Assembly: GCA_018261905.1 (NCBI GenBank)
Contig: JAGTRU010000007.1
Coordinates: 1 to 64,000, forward strand
From: Pseudomonadota bacterium
GTDB lineage: Bacteria > Pseudomonadota > Gammaproteobacteria > Burkholderiales > Rhodocyclaceae
Length of the DNA stretch: 64,000 bases
Direction of reading: 5' to 3'
The translations under genes and the position numbers were made by a program. Under the pieces are notes generated by a model. The model made no database searches, had not been told where the DNA came from, and was given only the letters and a program-made list of their open reading frames with translations. Shown here piece by piece: positions 24,027 to 32,206 of the stretch (position 1 is the stretch's first letter; every line of letters begins with the position of its first letter).

Positions 24027-26332
24027 TTGCCGCCGAACACGTAACGCACGCCGAGCCAGGCAGCGCGCGGCGCACCGGGCGCGACGAAGGTTTCCCGGCG
24101 CCAGGTGCCGGAATCGTTCTGAAAACTGCCATCGGCCGCAAAGGGATTTTCGGCGAGCGCGGCGGCCGTCGCGTAGCGCTTGTCGAACACGTTGTTCACC
24201 TTGGCGAATAGCTGCCAGCCACCGCCCAGCTTCGCCTCGGCATTGAGATTCAGGATGGCGTAGCCGGGCAGCTTGCCGGCGCCCTCGAAGGTCCGCCCGC
24301 CGAAGGTCCCGGCCTGGTGCTGGTTGTTTTCATTGCCGCGCGCGTACTGGCTGGAGAAGGCCTGGACATCGCCGCCCAGGCGCAGCCAGTCGGCGGCCTT
24401 CCAGGACAGGCCGAGTTTCAGGCTGTGGGCCGGCAAACCGGGCAGGCGGTTGCCCTTCTTGACGTAGATTTCGTCATCCTGACCGCCCGCCGTGCATTCC
24501 GGCGCCGTGCCGCGCGTGCTGTTGTTGGCGCCGAGCAGGCAGGCCGCCGACTGGAAAGTAGCGTGCAGGTAGCTGTAATTGGCAAACCAGTCGACGCGGC
24601 GCTGGCTGCCGCGCAGGCCGAGTTCGATGCCCTGGCGCAGGGTCTTGCCGAAATTGGTGAAATAGCCGGCGCTGGTCGAGGTGCCGACAAACAGGATGTC
24701 GTCCGACGACTGCGTGCGATAGACCCCGGCATTCCACTCGAGGTTGCCGGCCAGCTTGCCGCGCAGGCCGGCCTCGACGGTGCGCGCGATGACCTGTTTC
24801 AGGTAGGGATCGGCGGCCATGGCATTGGGCAGGGTGCAGGGGTTGGCCGGGTCGGCACAGCCCAGCTCGATCGGTGTCGGCACGCGGTTGCCCTGGCTGA
24901 AACCGGCATAGGCATTGAGCGCCGGCAGGGCCTGCCAGGTCAGGCCAAGCGCCGGATTCAGGCTGCGATAGCTGTGCTGGCCGTCGAGATTGGGCGCCGT
25001 GCGGTTGAGTTCGTCGAAGGTCGTGACGCGGCTCATGTTGTAGCGGGCAGCGGCCGTCAGGTGCAATTTGTCGCTCAGGGCAATGGTGTCGGTCACGTAG
25101 AGGCTGGTCGTACGCGTCGTGCCGTGCAGGCGGTTTTCCTCGGTGGCCGGCTGCAATTGCGAAACGCCGCGCGTCGCGTCGATCACGCCGATTTCCTGGG
25201 TCTGCGTGAAATGCATGCGGGCATGATCGAAGGAGGCGCCGATGGCCAGTTGCTGCCGCCCCGTGCTCAGGTTCCACTGGCCGGAAAAGCCGTTGCCCTG
25301 CTGCGTCGTGCGCGTCCGGTTGTTGGCGCCGGATTCGTCGTTCGAGAGGCCATCGAAGGGGCCATCCTCAAACTCGTCGTTCATGTCGCCGTTCAGCGTG
25401 CGTGTCTTGCTGCGCCGATGGTAGATGTTGCCCGACAGGCTCTGCGTGTCGCTGAGCCAGAGGCGGCCGTTGAGCGCCAGCTGGGTAAGGTCGTTGCGCG
25501 TCTGGTCGGGGTGGGTGAATATCTGGTCGCGGCGGGCGGCGTACATCGACTCGGGCAACAGGCCGTTGCCGGTCATTTTGGTCACGGCGCGACTCAGCGT
25601 CAGGTCGGCCTCACCGCTGGCGCTCTTGTGCGACAGCTTGGCGAACAACTGCTTGGCGTCGGATTTGGAGTAATCGCGCCAGCCGTCCTCACGGAACCAG
25701 TCGGCGGCGACATACCAGGCCCAGGTGCCGTTATTGCCGCCATGTTCGAGCTCAAGATTGCTGCGTCCGAAACTACCGCCGGACAGCTCGAACTTGCTGC
25801 CGGGATGGCTGAAGCCGCTCTTGGTGCGGATGGCCAGTGCGCCGCCCAGGGTGTTCAGGCCGAACACCGGGTTGGAGCCGGGAATCAGGTCCATGCCGGC
25901 AATCGCCGAATGCGGCAGGAGATCCCAATTGACCGTATCGCCGAACGGCTCGTTGATGCGCACGCCGTCGAGGTAGACCGACATGCCCTGGGCCGTGCCG
26001 AGCAGCGGCGAAGCCGTGAAACCGCGGTAATTGAGGTCGGCCTGGAAGGGATTGCCCTGGACTTCGTTGAGATTGACGCTGGGCAGTTGGCGGGCCATGA
26101 ATTCCGGCAGGTTCAGGCTTTCCTGTTCTTCGAGCTGCTCGCCGCTCACCGTCTGGACATTGGCCGGCATCTGCAGGCGCGCCACGCCGACGCCGGCGAG
26201 CGGCGTGTTGCCGATGATTTCGATGGTTTCGGCCTGGATCACCGGCTCGGCGGCCAGCACCGGGGAAAAAGCCGGGGCAAAGGCGGCGGCGACGGCCAGG
26301 GCGAGCAAACTGCGTTGCGGGTTGTGTCTCAT
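24023..26332 (-). CDS. TonB-dependent receptor of the quinoprotein island
   Basis: A 769-residue outer-membrane receptor with signal peptide (LALAVAAAFAPAFSPVLAAE), plug with VQTVSGEQLEEQESLNLPEFMARQ, VNLNEVQGNPFQADLNYRGF and IPGSNPVFGLNTLGGALAIRTKSG, and a barrel ending in VRYVFGGK. It is encoded between its own TonB (4 bp overlap) and a two-component system (4 bp overlap), in an operon divergent from the lanthanide-type PQQ dehydrogenase. TonB receptors near lanthanide-dependent dehydrogenases in methylotrophs (LutH, LanA) import lanthanides, probably as chelates. That role is proposed here by context only. Alternatives are PQQ or iron-chelate uptake. Confidence 0.9.
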   Translation of the reverse strand: MRHNPQRSLLALAVAAAFAPAFSPVLAAEPVIQAETIEIIGNTPLAGVGVARLQMPANVQTVSGEQLEEQESLNLPEFMARQLPSVNLNEVQGNPFQADLNYRGFTASPLLGTAQGMSVYLDGVRINEPFGDTVNWDLLPHSAIAGMDLIPGSNPVFGLNTLGGALAIRTKSGFSHPGSKFELSGGSFGRSNLELEHGGNNGTWAWYVAADWFREDGWRDYSKSDAKQLFAKLSHKSASGEADLTLSRAVTKMTGNGLLPESMYAARRDQIFTHPDQTRNDLTQLALNGRLWLSDTQSLSGNIYHRRSKTRTLNGDMNDEFEDGPFDGLSNDESGANNRTRTTQQGNGFSGQWNLSTGRQQLAIGASFDHARMHFTQTQEIGVIDATRGVSQLQPATEENRLHGTTRTTSLYVTDTIALSDKLHLTAAARYNMSRVTTFDELNRTAPNLDGQHSYRSLNPALGLTWQALPALNAYAGFSQGNRVPTPIELGCADPANPCTLPNAMAADPYLKQVIARTVEAGLRGKLAGNLEWNAGVYRTQSSDDILFVGTSTSAGYFTNFGKTLRQGIELGLRGSQRRVDWFANYSYLHATFQSAACLLGANNSTRGTAPECTAGGQDDEIYVKKGNRLPGLPAHSLKLGLSWKAADWLRLGGDVQAFSSQYARGNENNQHQAGTFGGRTFEGAGKLPGYAILNLNAEAKLGGGWQLFAKVNNVFDKRYATAAALAENPFAADGSFQNDSGTWRRETFVAPGAPRAAWLGVRYVFGGK

Positions 26333-27063
26333 GTTGATTTTTTTAATTTGTAATTGATCGGCACGACGACCTGGATTTCATTGGCCTCCAGCGCCTCGGG
26401 CAGCGGCGGCAGGCTGGCCAGGGCTTCGAGCATGGCCACGGCGTGCTGGTCGAGCACGGCAAAGCCGCTCGACTGATCGAGCTGCACGCCAAGCAGATTG
26501 CCCTTCCTGGCGACCCGCAGGCGCAGGCGGACTTCGCCCTCCCAGCCGCGCAGCGCGGCGATACGGGGATATTCCTGCTGGCCGGCGAGCAAGGCGGTCA
26601 GGCGCTGACGGTAGGCGGCCAGCACGTCGCCCAGGGGTCGGGCCGGTGCCGTGTCCGGCGCGGCGACGGGAACAGGCGAAGCGGCGGAAACTGGCACCGC
26701 AAGCGCTGCTTCGCCCGGCGCTACGCGGCTGGCGGCGACTTCGGCAGCAACCGGGGCCACGGCAATGGTCGGCCCGGCCGCCCCGTTCATCCGGGGAGCC
26801 AAGGGGTGCTCCGCGAACGATGGGGACGGCCGAGCCTTCTCGGGGACGGCAGCCGGCGCCACCTGGCGGGGCGTCTCGGCTGCCGGTCCGGCATGCGGTG
26901 AAACTTCGGGGGCCAGCGCGTAGCGCAGCGTTGCAACGATGGTCAGCGGCAGCACGGGCCGCGCTTGGCGCTGCCATGAAAGCGCGGCGAAGATCAGCCC
27001 ATGGAGGACCAGCGACAGGCCGCAGATCCAGGCCAAACGGCGATCCGGTGCGTAAGCCATCAT
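26329..27063 (-). CDS. tonB: Energy transducer TonB
   Basis: A 244-residue TonB-like protein: N-terminal membrane anchor (AWICGLSLVLHGLIFAAL, residues about 12-29), a long Pro/Ala/Val-rich periplasmic spacer (about 50-150), and a C-terminal TonB domain containing YPRIAALRGWEGEV and a stretch like LDQSSGFAVLDQHAVAML. It would transmit proton-motive force from ExbBD to the receptor encoded immediately downstream. No exbB or exbD is nearby, so it must use those encoded elsewhere. Overlaps of 4 bp on both sides suggest fixed stoichiometric expression with the receptor. Confidence 0.88.
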   Translation of the reverse strand: MMAYAPDRRLAWICGLSLVLHGLIFAALSWQRQARPVLPLTIVATLRYALAPEVSPHAGPAAETPRQVAPAAVPEKARPSPSFAEHPLAPRMNGAAGPTIAVAPVAAEVAASRVAPGEAALAVPVSAASPVPVAAPDTAPARPLGDVLAAYRQRLTALLAGQQEYPRIAALRGWEGEVRLRLRVARKGNLLGVQLDQSSGFAVLDQHAVAMLEALASLPPLPEALEANEIQVVVPINYKLKKST

Positions 27064-27989
27064 TTCAGCGCCGCCTGCTCGGCGGCCGGGAACAGGTGGC
27101 CGACCGAGCGCCGGTACTCACTGGCCGCCACCGGCAGGTCGGCGAATTCGGGCGGCAGCGGCCGGGCCAGCACTTCGTTCATGTCCAGCCCGGCCTCGGC
27201 GGCCTGGTGCAGGCTTTCCCGCAGCCAGGTGAGCCACGCCCGCGTCTGACGGATCGGCGCCGCATCGGGCGTCGGCGCGCCATGCCCGGGCACCAGCGTC
27301 GTGAAGCCGGGCCGCCGGGTCAACGCCTCAAGCTGATCAAGGGCGGTCAGCCAGTGGCCGATGTCGGCATGCGGCGTGGTCGGCGCGCGCCCATTGAAGA
27401 CCAGGTCCCCGGCAAAGAGCACGCCGCTGGCGCTGTCGTAGATGGCCAGATCGGCCCCGGTATGGCCGTCGAGGGCGATCAGTTCGAGCTGCCGGCCGGC
27501 CACGGCGAGCGGCCCGGCGGCCAGCGCCTGCGTCGGGACGAGGACTTCGGTGCCGAGCAGCCAGTCGCCACTCAGGCGGAAGAGATTTTCGGCGAAGGCA
27601 TTACCATCGGCGGCGATACCCCGGATGGTGCTCGGCAGGGCGGCGATCGGCAACCCGGAAAAAGCCTGGTTGCCGAGAAAATGATCGGGATGGTGATGGG
27701 TATTGATGAGCAGCACCGGCGGCCGCGGCGTCACGGCGGCGATGGCCTGGCGCATCTGCTGGCCGTAGCGCAGCGAAGGGCCGCTGTCGATGACGATGAC
27801 GCCCTGCGCCGCGACGATGAAGCCGGTATTGACGATATTGCCGCCGTTGGCCGTAGTGAAGTCCTCGCTGCGGCCGATGAAGACATGAACATCCGGCGCC
27901 ACCGGCCGGGCGCTCAGACCGTAATCGAAGCCGGCCGCCTGCACCGCCCCGGCCAGCCACAACGCGCAGCACAGGAAGCGGCGTTTCAC
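27060..27989 (-). CDS. Quinoprotein relay system metallo-beta-lactamase-fold hydrolase
   Basis: A 309-residue exported protein (signal sequence FLCCALWLAGAVQA) with the metallo-beta-lactamase zinc motif HHHPDH (in LLINTHHHPDHFLGN), a distal Asp in VLFAGDLVFNG, and His in LVPGHG. It fits the protein family annotated as quinoprotein relay system zinc metallohydrolase 1, which is found only with PQQ dehydrogenases and SoxYZ-like carriers. Substrate unknown; a thioester or thiol adduct on the SoxYZ-like carrier is a reasonable guess from Sox chemistry. The GTG start at 27989 overlaps the previous stop (GTGA). Confidence 0.82.
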   Translation of the reverse strand: MKRRFLCCALWLAGAVQAAGFDYGLSARPVAPDVHVFIGRSEDFTTANGGNIVNTGFIVAAQGVIVIDSGPSLRYGQQMRQAIAAVTPRPPVLLINTHHHPDHFLGNQAFSGLPIAALPSTIRGIAADGNAFAENLFRLSGDWLLGTEVLVPTQALAAGPLAVAGRQLELIALDGHTGADLAIYDSASGVLFAGDLVFNGRAPTTPHADIGHWLTALDQLEALTRRPGFTTLVPGHGAPTPDAAPIRQTRAWLTWLRESLHQAAEAGLDMNEVLARPLPPEFADLPVAASEYRRSVGHLFPAAEQAALK

Positions 27990-28756
27990 GGGGCGATCCG
28001 GGCCTGAAAGAGGTTGCCGTTGTTGTCGCGACCGCGCGCTTCGATCGGCCCGGCCAGCGCGCCACGCTGCAGAGTAAAGACCGGGTTTTCCGCCACCGGC
28101 TCGTAGGTCTGCAGGCGCATCAGGGGTTGCCCGGCAGCATCGGCGAAAGCGATTTCCTCCAGGTAAAATGCCGGCGTTCCAGCCACCAGGCCGGTGTCCA
28201 TGGGATGCACGATGCGCAGCCGGAGGCGGCCGCTGGCCGGCCCTTCCGACCACTGGCGACCGCTCACTTCATTGAGCCGCTGCTGCCATTCGGGCGAGCT
28301 GGCGGCAGCGGAAGGCGCCGTGCAGCCACCGCCCACCGTATTGACCCAGGTGCCGCCGACATGCCACAGCCCGTCGGCGGTGCGTACCGCGGCGCGGACC
28401 GGGGTCGATTGCTGCAGCTTGACGCGAAAGCCGAGGTAGGCGCCGCTGCCGGCCGGGTAGAAACGCAGGACCTGGACGATCGGATTGAAATCGGCAAAGA
28501 CGATCACTTCCCGAACATTGGACAGCGCCGTGGCATCGACCGTGACCGGCACCTGCAGAGGATTCTCGGCGGTAGACGGGGCGCTGACCTTGACCCGCGG
28601 ATCGAAGAGCACCTGCTGACCGGCCAGGAAGGCCTTCTGCATCTCCCCCCAGCGCGCCGAAGCCAGCGGATCGCCGCTTTCCTGCAGGGCCGCCGCATCG
28701 GCCGGCGGCATCAGCGCCGCCAGTGCAATGGCGGCCATGGTCAAAGGAAATTTCAT
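27986..28756 (-). CDS. Quinoprotein dehydrogenase-associated SoxYZ-like carrier
   Basis: A 256-residue exported protein (signal TMAAIALAALMPPADAAA). It combines a SoxY-like part, with the cysteine in VGGGCTAPSA recalling the SoxY GGCG swinging-arm tail, and a SoxZ-like immunoglobulin fold with LRIVHPMDTG. SoxYZ carries sulfur intermediates in thiosulfate oxidation; this fused version is known only next to PQQ dehydrogenases and its cargo is unknown. GAGGAG precedes the start. It is the first gene of the operon running down to pip, behind a sigma-54 promoter match at 28802. Confidence 0.85.
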   Translation of the reverse strand: MKFPLTMAAIALAALMPPADAAALQESGDPLASARWGEMQKAFLAGQQVLFDPRVKVSAPSTAENPLQVPVTVDATALSNVREVIVFADFNPIVQVLRFYPAGSGAYLGFRVKLQQSTPVRAAVRTADGLWHVGGTWVNTVGGGCTAPSAAASSPEWQQRLNEVSGRQWSEGPASGRLRLRIVHPMDTGLVAGTPAFYLEEIAFADAAGQPLMRLQTYEPVAENPVFTLQRGALAGPIEARGRDNNGNLFQARIAP

Positions 28757-28801
28757 CGGTTCGTTCTCCTCTTGCCCTGGCGGGCGGTTGGCGAAAACGG
28801 T

Positions 28802-28817
28802 CGCAAGCCCCGTGCCA
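28802..28817 (-). promoter_or_regulatory. Sigma-54 promoter of the SoxYZ-like/TonB/receptor operon
   Basis: On the minus strand the sequence reads TGGCAC-GGGGC-TTGCG, matching the -24/-12 consensus TGGCAC-N5-TTGC. The -12 element lies about 47 bp before the start codon at 28756. The paired match on the other strand at 29010 and the dyad halfway between them strengthen the call. Confidence 0.7.
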
Positions 28818-28902
28818 AAGCGGCAAACAGGCTTGGCGAGGCGTTTTCGCCCGCGTCAGGGGGGCCGTGCAGCACTGCGGTTGCGCAACTTTGGAGCACC
28901 TG

Positions 28903-28922
28903 TGTTCATTTGCAGCAGAACA
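28903..28922. promoter_or_regulatory. Candidate activator site between two divergent sigma-54 promoters
   Basis: TGTTC-N10-GAACA is a perfect inverted repeat, 86 bp from the minus-strand sigma-54 element and 88 bp from the plus-strand one. An inverted near-copy pair GAGCAC/GTGTTC lies at 28894-28907, and short palindromes GTGCAGCAC (28867) and GTTGCGCAAC (28880) are nearby. Bound enhancer proteins typically act from this distance. The rest of the 397-bp region 28757-29153 shows no gene. Confidence 0.5.
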
Positions 28923-29009
28923 GCGGCCACTCCGCCGGCCGCGGCCAAATTTGCCCAAAAGCGCGGCGCGGCCCGACGGCAGGCCGCCGGCGGGGCGAAT
29001 TGCCCGACA

Positions 29010-29025
29010 TGGCACAGGCCTTGCA
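29010..29025 (+). promoter_or_regulatory. Sigma-54 promoter of the lanthanide-type PQQ dehydrogenase
   Basis: TGGCAC-AGGCC-TTGCA is an exact match to the -24/-12 consensus, 129 bp upstream of the ATG at 29154. It differs only in the spacer from the element before pedF at 46894. Confidence 0.75.
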
Positions 29026-29153
29026 GACCGCCTTTCTCGCCAGGGGTCGCTTCAGGGAAAGGAAGCCGGCCCCCGGCTTTCATTCCGCCCCGGACGCCGA
29101 CGAGCGACGCTGGCCCCGACCCCGGAACCAATGGATAACCTAGGAGACAATCC

Positions 29154-30941
29154 ATGCACCAACACAACAATCATCTCCGGCAGCGCGCGCTCAGCATCGC
29201 GCTCCTTGCCGCCGCGGTCATGGCCGGTAATCCGGCCCTGGCCAAGGACGTCACCGATGCCGACATCCTCAACGACGCCAAGAGCACCGGCGACGTCGTC
29301 AGCTTCGGCCTCGGCACCCAGGGCCAGCGTTTCAGCCCGGCCACCCAGATCAATGCCAAGACCGTGAAGAACCTGGTCCCGGCCTGGTCGATGTCCTTCG
29401 GCGGCGAGAAGCAGCGTGGCCAGGAGTCGCAGCCGGTGATATCCGACGGCAAGATGTTCGTCACAGCCTCCTACAGCCGCCTGTTCGCCGTCGATGCGAA
29501 GACCGGCAAGAAATTGTGGAAGTACGAACACCGCCTGCCCGACGGCATCATGCCCTGTTGTGACGTGATCAACCGCGGCGCCGCGCTGTACGGCAACGTG
29601 GTCATTTTCGCGACGCTCGATGCCCAACTCGTCGCCCTCAACCGCGACACCGGCAAGGTCGTCTGGAAGGAAAAGATCGGCGACTACGCCGCCGGCTATT
29701 CCGCCACAGCCGCCCCGATCATCGCCCGCGGCAAGCTGATCACCGGCATTTCCGGCGGCGAATTCGGCGCTGTCGGCCGCATCGACGCGCGCGATCCGCT
29801 GACCGGCAAGCTCGTCTGGACGCGCCCGACCGTCGAAGGCCACATGGGCTATCGCTACGAGAACGGCAAGGAAGTCGAAAACGGCATTTCCGGCACGACC
29901 AACGCCACCTGGGAAGGTGACCTGTGGAAGACCGGCGGCGCCGCCACCTGGAATGGCGCCACCTACGACCCGGAAACCAACCTGATCTTCGCCGGCACCG
30001 GCAACCCGGCCCCGTGGAACAGCCACCTGCGCCCGGGCGACAACCTGTTCTCGTCCTCCACCGTCGCCATCGACGCCGACACCGGCAAGATCGCCTGGCA
30101 CTACCAGAACACCCCGCACGACGGCTGGGACTTTGACGGTGTGAACGAATTCGTTTCCTTCGACTACAAGGATCCGAAGAGCGGCAAGATCGTCAAGGCT
30201 GGCGGCAAGGCCGACCGCAACGGCTTCTTCTACGTTAATGACCGGACCAACGGCAAGCTGCTCAACGCCTTCCCCTTCGTGAACAAGATCACCTGGGCCA
30301 AGAGCATCAACCTCGAAACCGGCCGTCCGAACTACATCGAAGAAGGCCGCCCTGGCGACCCGACGCAAGGTGTAGACGGCAAGAAGGGCAAGGTCGTCTT
30401 CTCGGCTCCGTCCTTCCTCGGCGGCAAGAACCAGATGCAGATGGCCTACAACCCGGGCACCGGCCTGTTCTACGTGCCCTCGAACGAGTGGTCGATGGAC
30501 ATCTGGAATGAACCGGTGTCGTACAAGAAGGGTGCCGCCTACCTCGGCGCCGGCTTCACCATCAAGGCCCTGAACGACGACTACATCGGCTCGCTGCGCG
30601 CCATGGACCCGCAGACCGGCAAGATGGTCTGGGAAAACAAGAACTACGCTCCGCTCTGGGGCGGCGTCCTGACCACCGCTGGCGGACTGGTCTTCTACGG
30701 TACGCCGGAAGGCTTCCTGAAGGCGCTCGATGCCAAGACGGGCAAGGAACTGTGGTCCTTCCAGACCGGTACCGGCATCGTTGCACCGCCGGTCACCTGG
30801 GAACAGGATGGCGAACAGATGATCGCCGTGACCACCGGCTGGGGCGGCGCCGTGCCGCTCTGGGGCGGCGACGTCGCCAAGCGCGTGAATTACCTCGAAC
30901 AGGGTGGTTCCGTCTGGGTGTTCAAGCTGCACAAGGGCTAA
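29154..30941 (+). CDS. PQQ-dependent alcohol dehydrogenase, lanthanide-type signature (PedH/ExaF-like)
   Basis: A 595-residue periplasmic quinoprotein: signal peptide (residues 1-30, ending NPALA), eight-bladed propeller with repeated W-docking motifs, and the vicinal disulfide Cys135-Cys136 (MPCCDV) that stacks on PQQ. The catalytic Asp326 lies in GWDFDG; the residue two further on is Asp328. An Asp there provides the extra carboxylate ligand of lanthanide-dependent enzymes (XoxF, ExaF, PedH), whereas calcium enzymes have Ala, Ser or Thr. It oxidises primary alcohols to aldehydes and passes electrons to a c-type cytochrome. AGGAGA precedes the start. A sigma-54 promoter match lies upstream and a hairpin terminator downstream. 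Metal use is inferred from residue 328. Confidence 0.9.
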   Translation: MHQHNNHLRQRALSIALLAAAVMAGNPALAKDVTDADILNDAKSTGDVVSFGLGTQGQRFSPATQINAKTVKNLVPAWSMSFGGEKQRGQESQPVISDGKMFVTASYSRLFAVDAKTGKKLWKYEHRLPDGIMPCCDVINRGAALYGNVVIFATLDAQLVALNRDTGKVVWKEKIGDYAAGYSATAAPIIARGKLITGISGGEFGAVGRIDARDPLTGKLVWTRPTVEGHMGYRYENGKEVENGISGTTNATWEGDLWKTGGAATWNGATYDPETNLIFAGTGNPAPWNSHLRPGDNLFSSSTVAIDADTGKIAWHYQNTPHDGWDFDGVNEFVSFDYKDPKSGKIVKAGGKADRNGFFYVNDRTNGKLLNAFPFVNKITWAKSINLETGRPNYIEEGRPGDPTQGVDGKKGKVVFSAPSFLGGKNQMQMAYNPGTGLFYVPSNEWSMDIWNEPVSYKKGAAYLGAGFTIKALNDDYIGSLRAMDPQTGKMVWENKNYAPLWGGVLTTAGGLVFYGTPEGFLKALDAKTGKELWSFQTGTGIVAPPVTWEQDGEQMIAVTTGWGGAVPLWGGDVAKRVNYLEQGGSVWVFKLHKG

Positions 30942-30980
30942 GTTTTGCCATCTAGCGCGGGGGCAGACGCCCCCGCCGAC

Positions 30981-31016
30981 AACGGCGTACCGGCGCAAGC
31001 GGGTACGCCGTTTTTG
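30981..31016 (+). terminator. Terminator of the lanthanide-type dehydrogenase
   Basis: An 11-bp perfect stem (AACGGCGTACC / GGTACGCCGTT) with a ten-base loop followed by T residues. A second GC-rich hairpin (GCGGGGGC / GCCCCCGC) lies just before it at about 30957-30977. Confidence 0.75.
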
Positions 31017-31045
31017 CGTGCTGGCGAGGCGTCGACCGCTAGCGC

Positions 31046-31507
31046 TCACTCGTGCCCCCGGCTCGCCTGCGCCTCGATGAAGGTCTGGATGGCCCAGGCC
31101 AGTTCCTGTTTGAGCACGCCTTGCCAGGGCGGCATGTGGGTGACGCCGACGATGACCTTGCCGTAGCGCACCGACTTGGCGAACCAGGCGTCGTTGTCGC
31201 GCAGGCAGGCAGCGTTCAGCTCGACGTCGTCGATCCGCCGGCAGTAGCGGTTGATCTGGCGCAGATCGGGGGCCGGTGCCGCATTGGTCGCCGCATCGGC
31301 GCCGTGGCAGCGGGCGCAGGCCTGGTTGTAGGCGGCCCGCCCGACGCTGACGGCGGCCGGCTGGCCGCGGTAGGGATTGGCCTCGAGCCAGGTTTCGTCG
31401 AGCGGCGCCAGACCGTCTGGCGCGACATCGGGGGCGACGGCGACTTCGCCGGCATGGACGGCAGCACTGAACAGCACCGCACAAAACAGGGGGAAAAGTT
31501 TGCGCAT
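31046..31507 (-). CDS. c-type cytochrome, PedF/c550-like
   Basis: A 153-residue monohaem cytochrome with a signal peptide (RKLFPLFCAVLFSAAVHA), haem site CARCH at residues 64-68, and a distal methionine in THMPPWQG. The spacing NPYRG...AYNQACARCHG is shared with the PedF protein at 46417, the dedicated electron acceptor family of PQQ alcohol dehydrogenases. It is the last gene of the operon calcium-type dehydrogenase, pentapeptide protein, cytochrome, and would carry electrons from the dehydrogenase towards the terminal oxidase. It has two extra cysteines (residues about 90-105) not present in the PedF copy. Confidence 0.85.
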   Translation of the reverse strand: MRKLFPLFCAVLFSAAVHAGEVAVAPDVAPDGLAPLDETWLEANPYRGQPAAVSVGRAAYNQACARCHGADAATNAAPAPDLRQINRYCRRIDDVELNAACLRDNDAWFAKSVRYGKVIVGVTHMPPWQGVLKQELAWAIQTFIEAQASRGHE

Positions 31508-31512
31508 GGATC

Positions 31513-32082
31513 TCACCAGTCGGTCGGACAGGCGCGGCAGCCTGTGAAATCGGCATCCTGGAATACCGTGTAGCGGCGGTAGCTGCCGGAAAGATCGGCA
31601 CCCTGGAAGTTGACCGTAAAGAACTTGCTCTCCTGCAGGTTGGTGTCGACCAGGCGGGCGCCGATGAACCAGGCGAAATTGGCCTTGGCCGCCTCGAGGT
31701 TGGCGCCGCTCAGGTCGGCATTGGAGAAATCGGTCCGGAAGAGGCGGGCGAATTCGAGATCGGCCCCGACCAGGCGGGCGCCGCGAAAGGTTGCGGTCGG
31801 CGCACTGACCTTGTTGAGACGGGCCGCCGTCAGGTCGGCGCCGTCGAGATTGGCGCCGGCCAGGTTGGCGCCGCGCAGATCGGCACGCGCCAGTTGCGCA
31901 CCGCGCAGGTCGGCCCCGGCCAGGTTCTTGCCGGCCAGGTTGGCGTGGCGCAGGTCGGCCCCGGCACAACGGGTATGCGGCCAGATGCCGCAACCGTTGA
32001 TGACTGTCGGCACCAAGGGCTCGGCGGCCTGGCTAGCGGTCGACACGAAAAAAAGGGCAAAAATCAGCGAACGCAAAGTCAT
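31513..32082 (-). CDS. Exported pentapeptide-repeat protein
   Basis: A 189-residue protein with a signal peptide (LIFALFFVSTASQAAE), a short cysteine-containing segment (NGCGIWPHTRCAG), then about 20 tandem A(D/N)LxX repeats that should form a right-handed beta-helix, and a C-terminal tail with CRAC. ATG 32082 is preferred, since the 16-residue upstream extension would bury the signal peptide. It sits between the calcium-type dehydrogenase and a PedF-like cytochrome, 5 bp from the latter. A role as docking scaffold or assembly factor is possible, but nothing in the sequence proves it. Confidence 0.85.
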   Translation of the reverse strand: MTLRSLIFALFFVSTASQAAEPLVPTVINGCGIWPHTRCAGADLRHANLAGKNLAGADLRGAQLARADLRGANLAGANLDGADLTAARLNKVSAPTATFRGARLVGADLEFARLFRTDFSNADLSGANLEAAKANFAWFIGARLVDTNLQESKFFTVNFQGADLSGSYRRYTVFQDADFTGCRACPTDW

Positions 32083-32206
32083 TGCAGAATCATCCATTGC
32101 CGGCCAGGCCCCCGACCCGACCGCCGACACCCCATGCCGGTGCCGGCGGCCATCGCCAACTGCCGAAGGGAGACGGCAGCTGGTTGGGCCGGAAGACTGC
32201 GCCGTG

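Noticed and set aside
24317-26353. Plus-strand open frame of 678 codons
   Set aside because: Antisense of the TonB receptor gene, low-complexity protein without motifs.
28757-29153. pqqA-like peptide gene or EF-hand lanmodulin gene near the lanthanide-type dehydrogenase
   Set aside because: No short frame with the Glu-x3-Tyr pattern of PqqA and no DxDxD EF-hand loops were seen here or elsewhere in the island.
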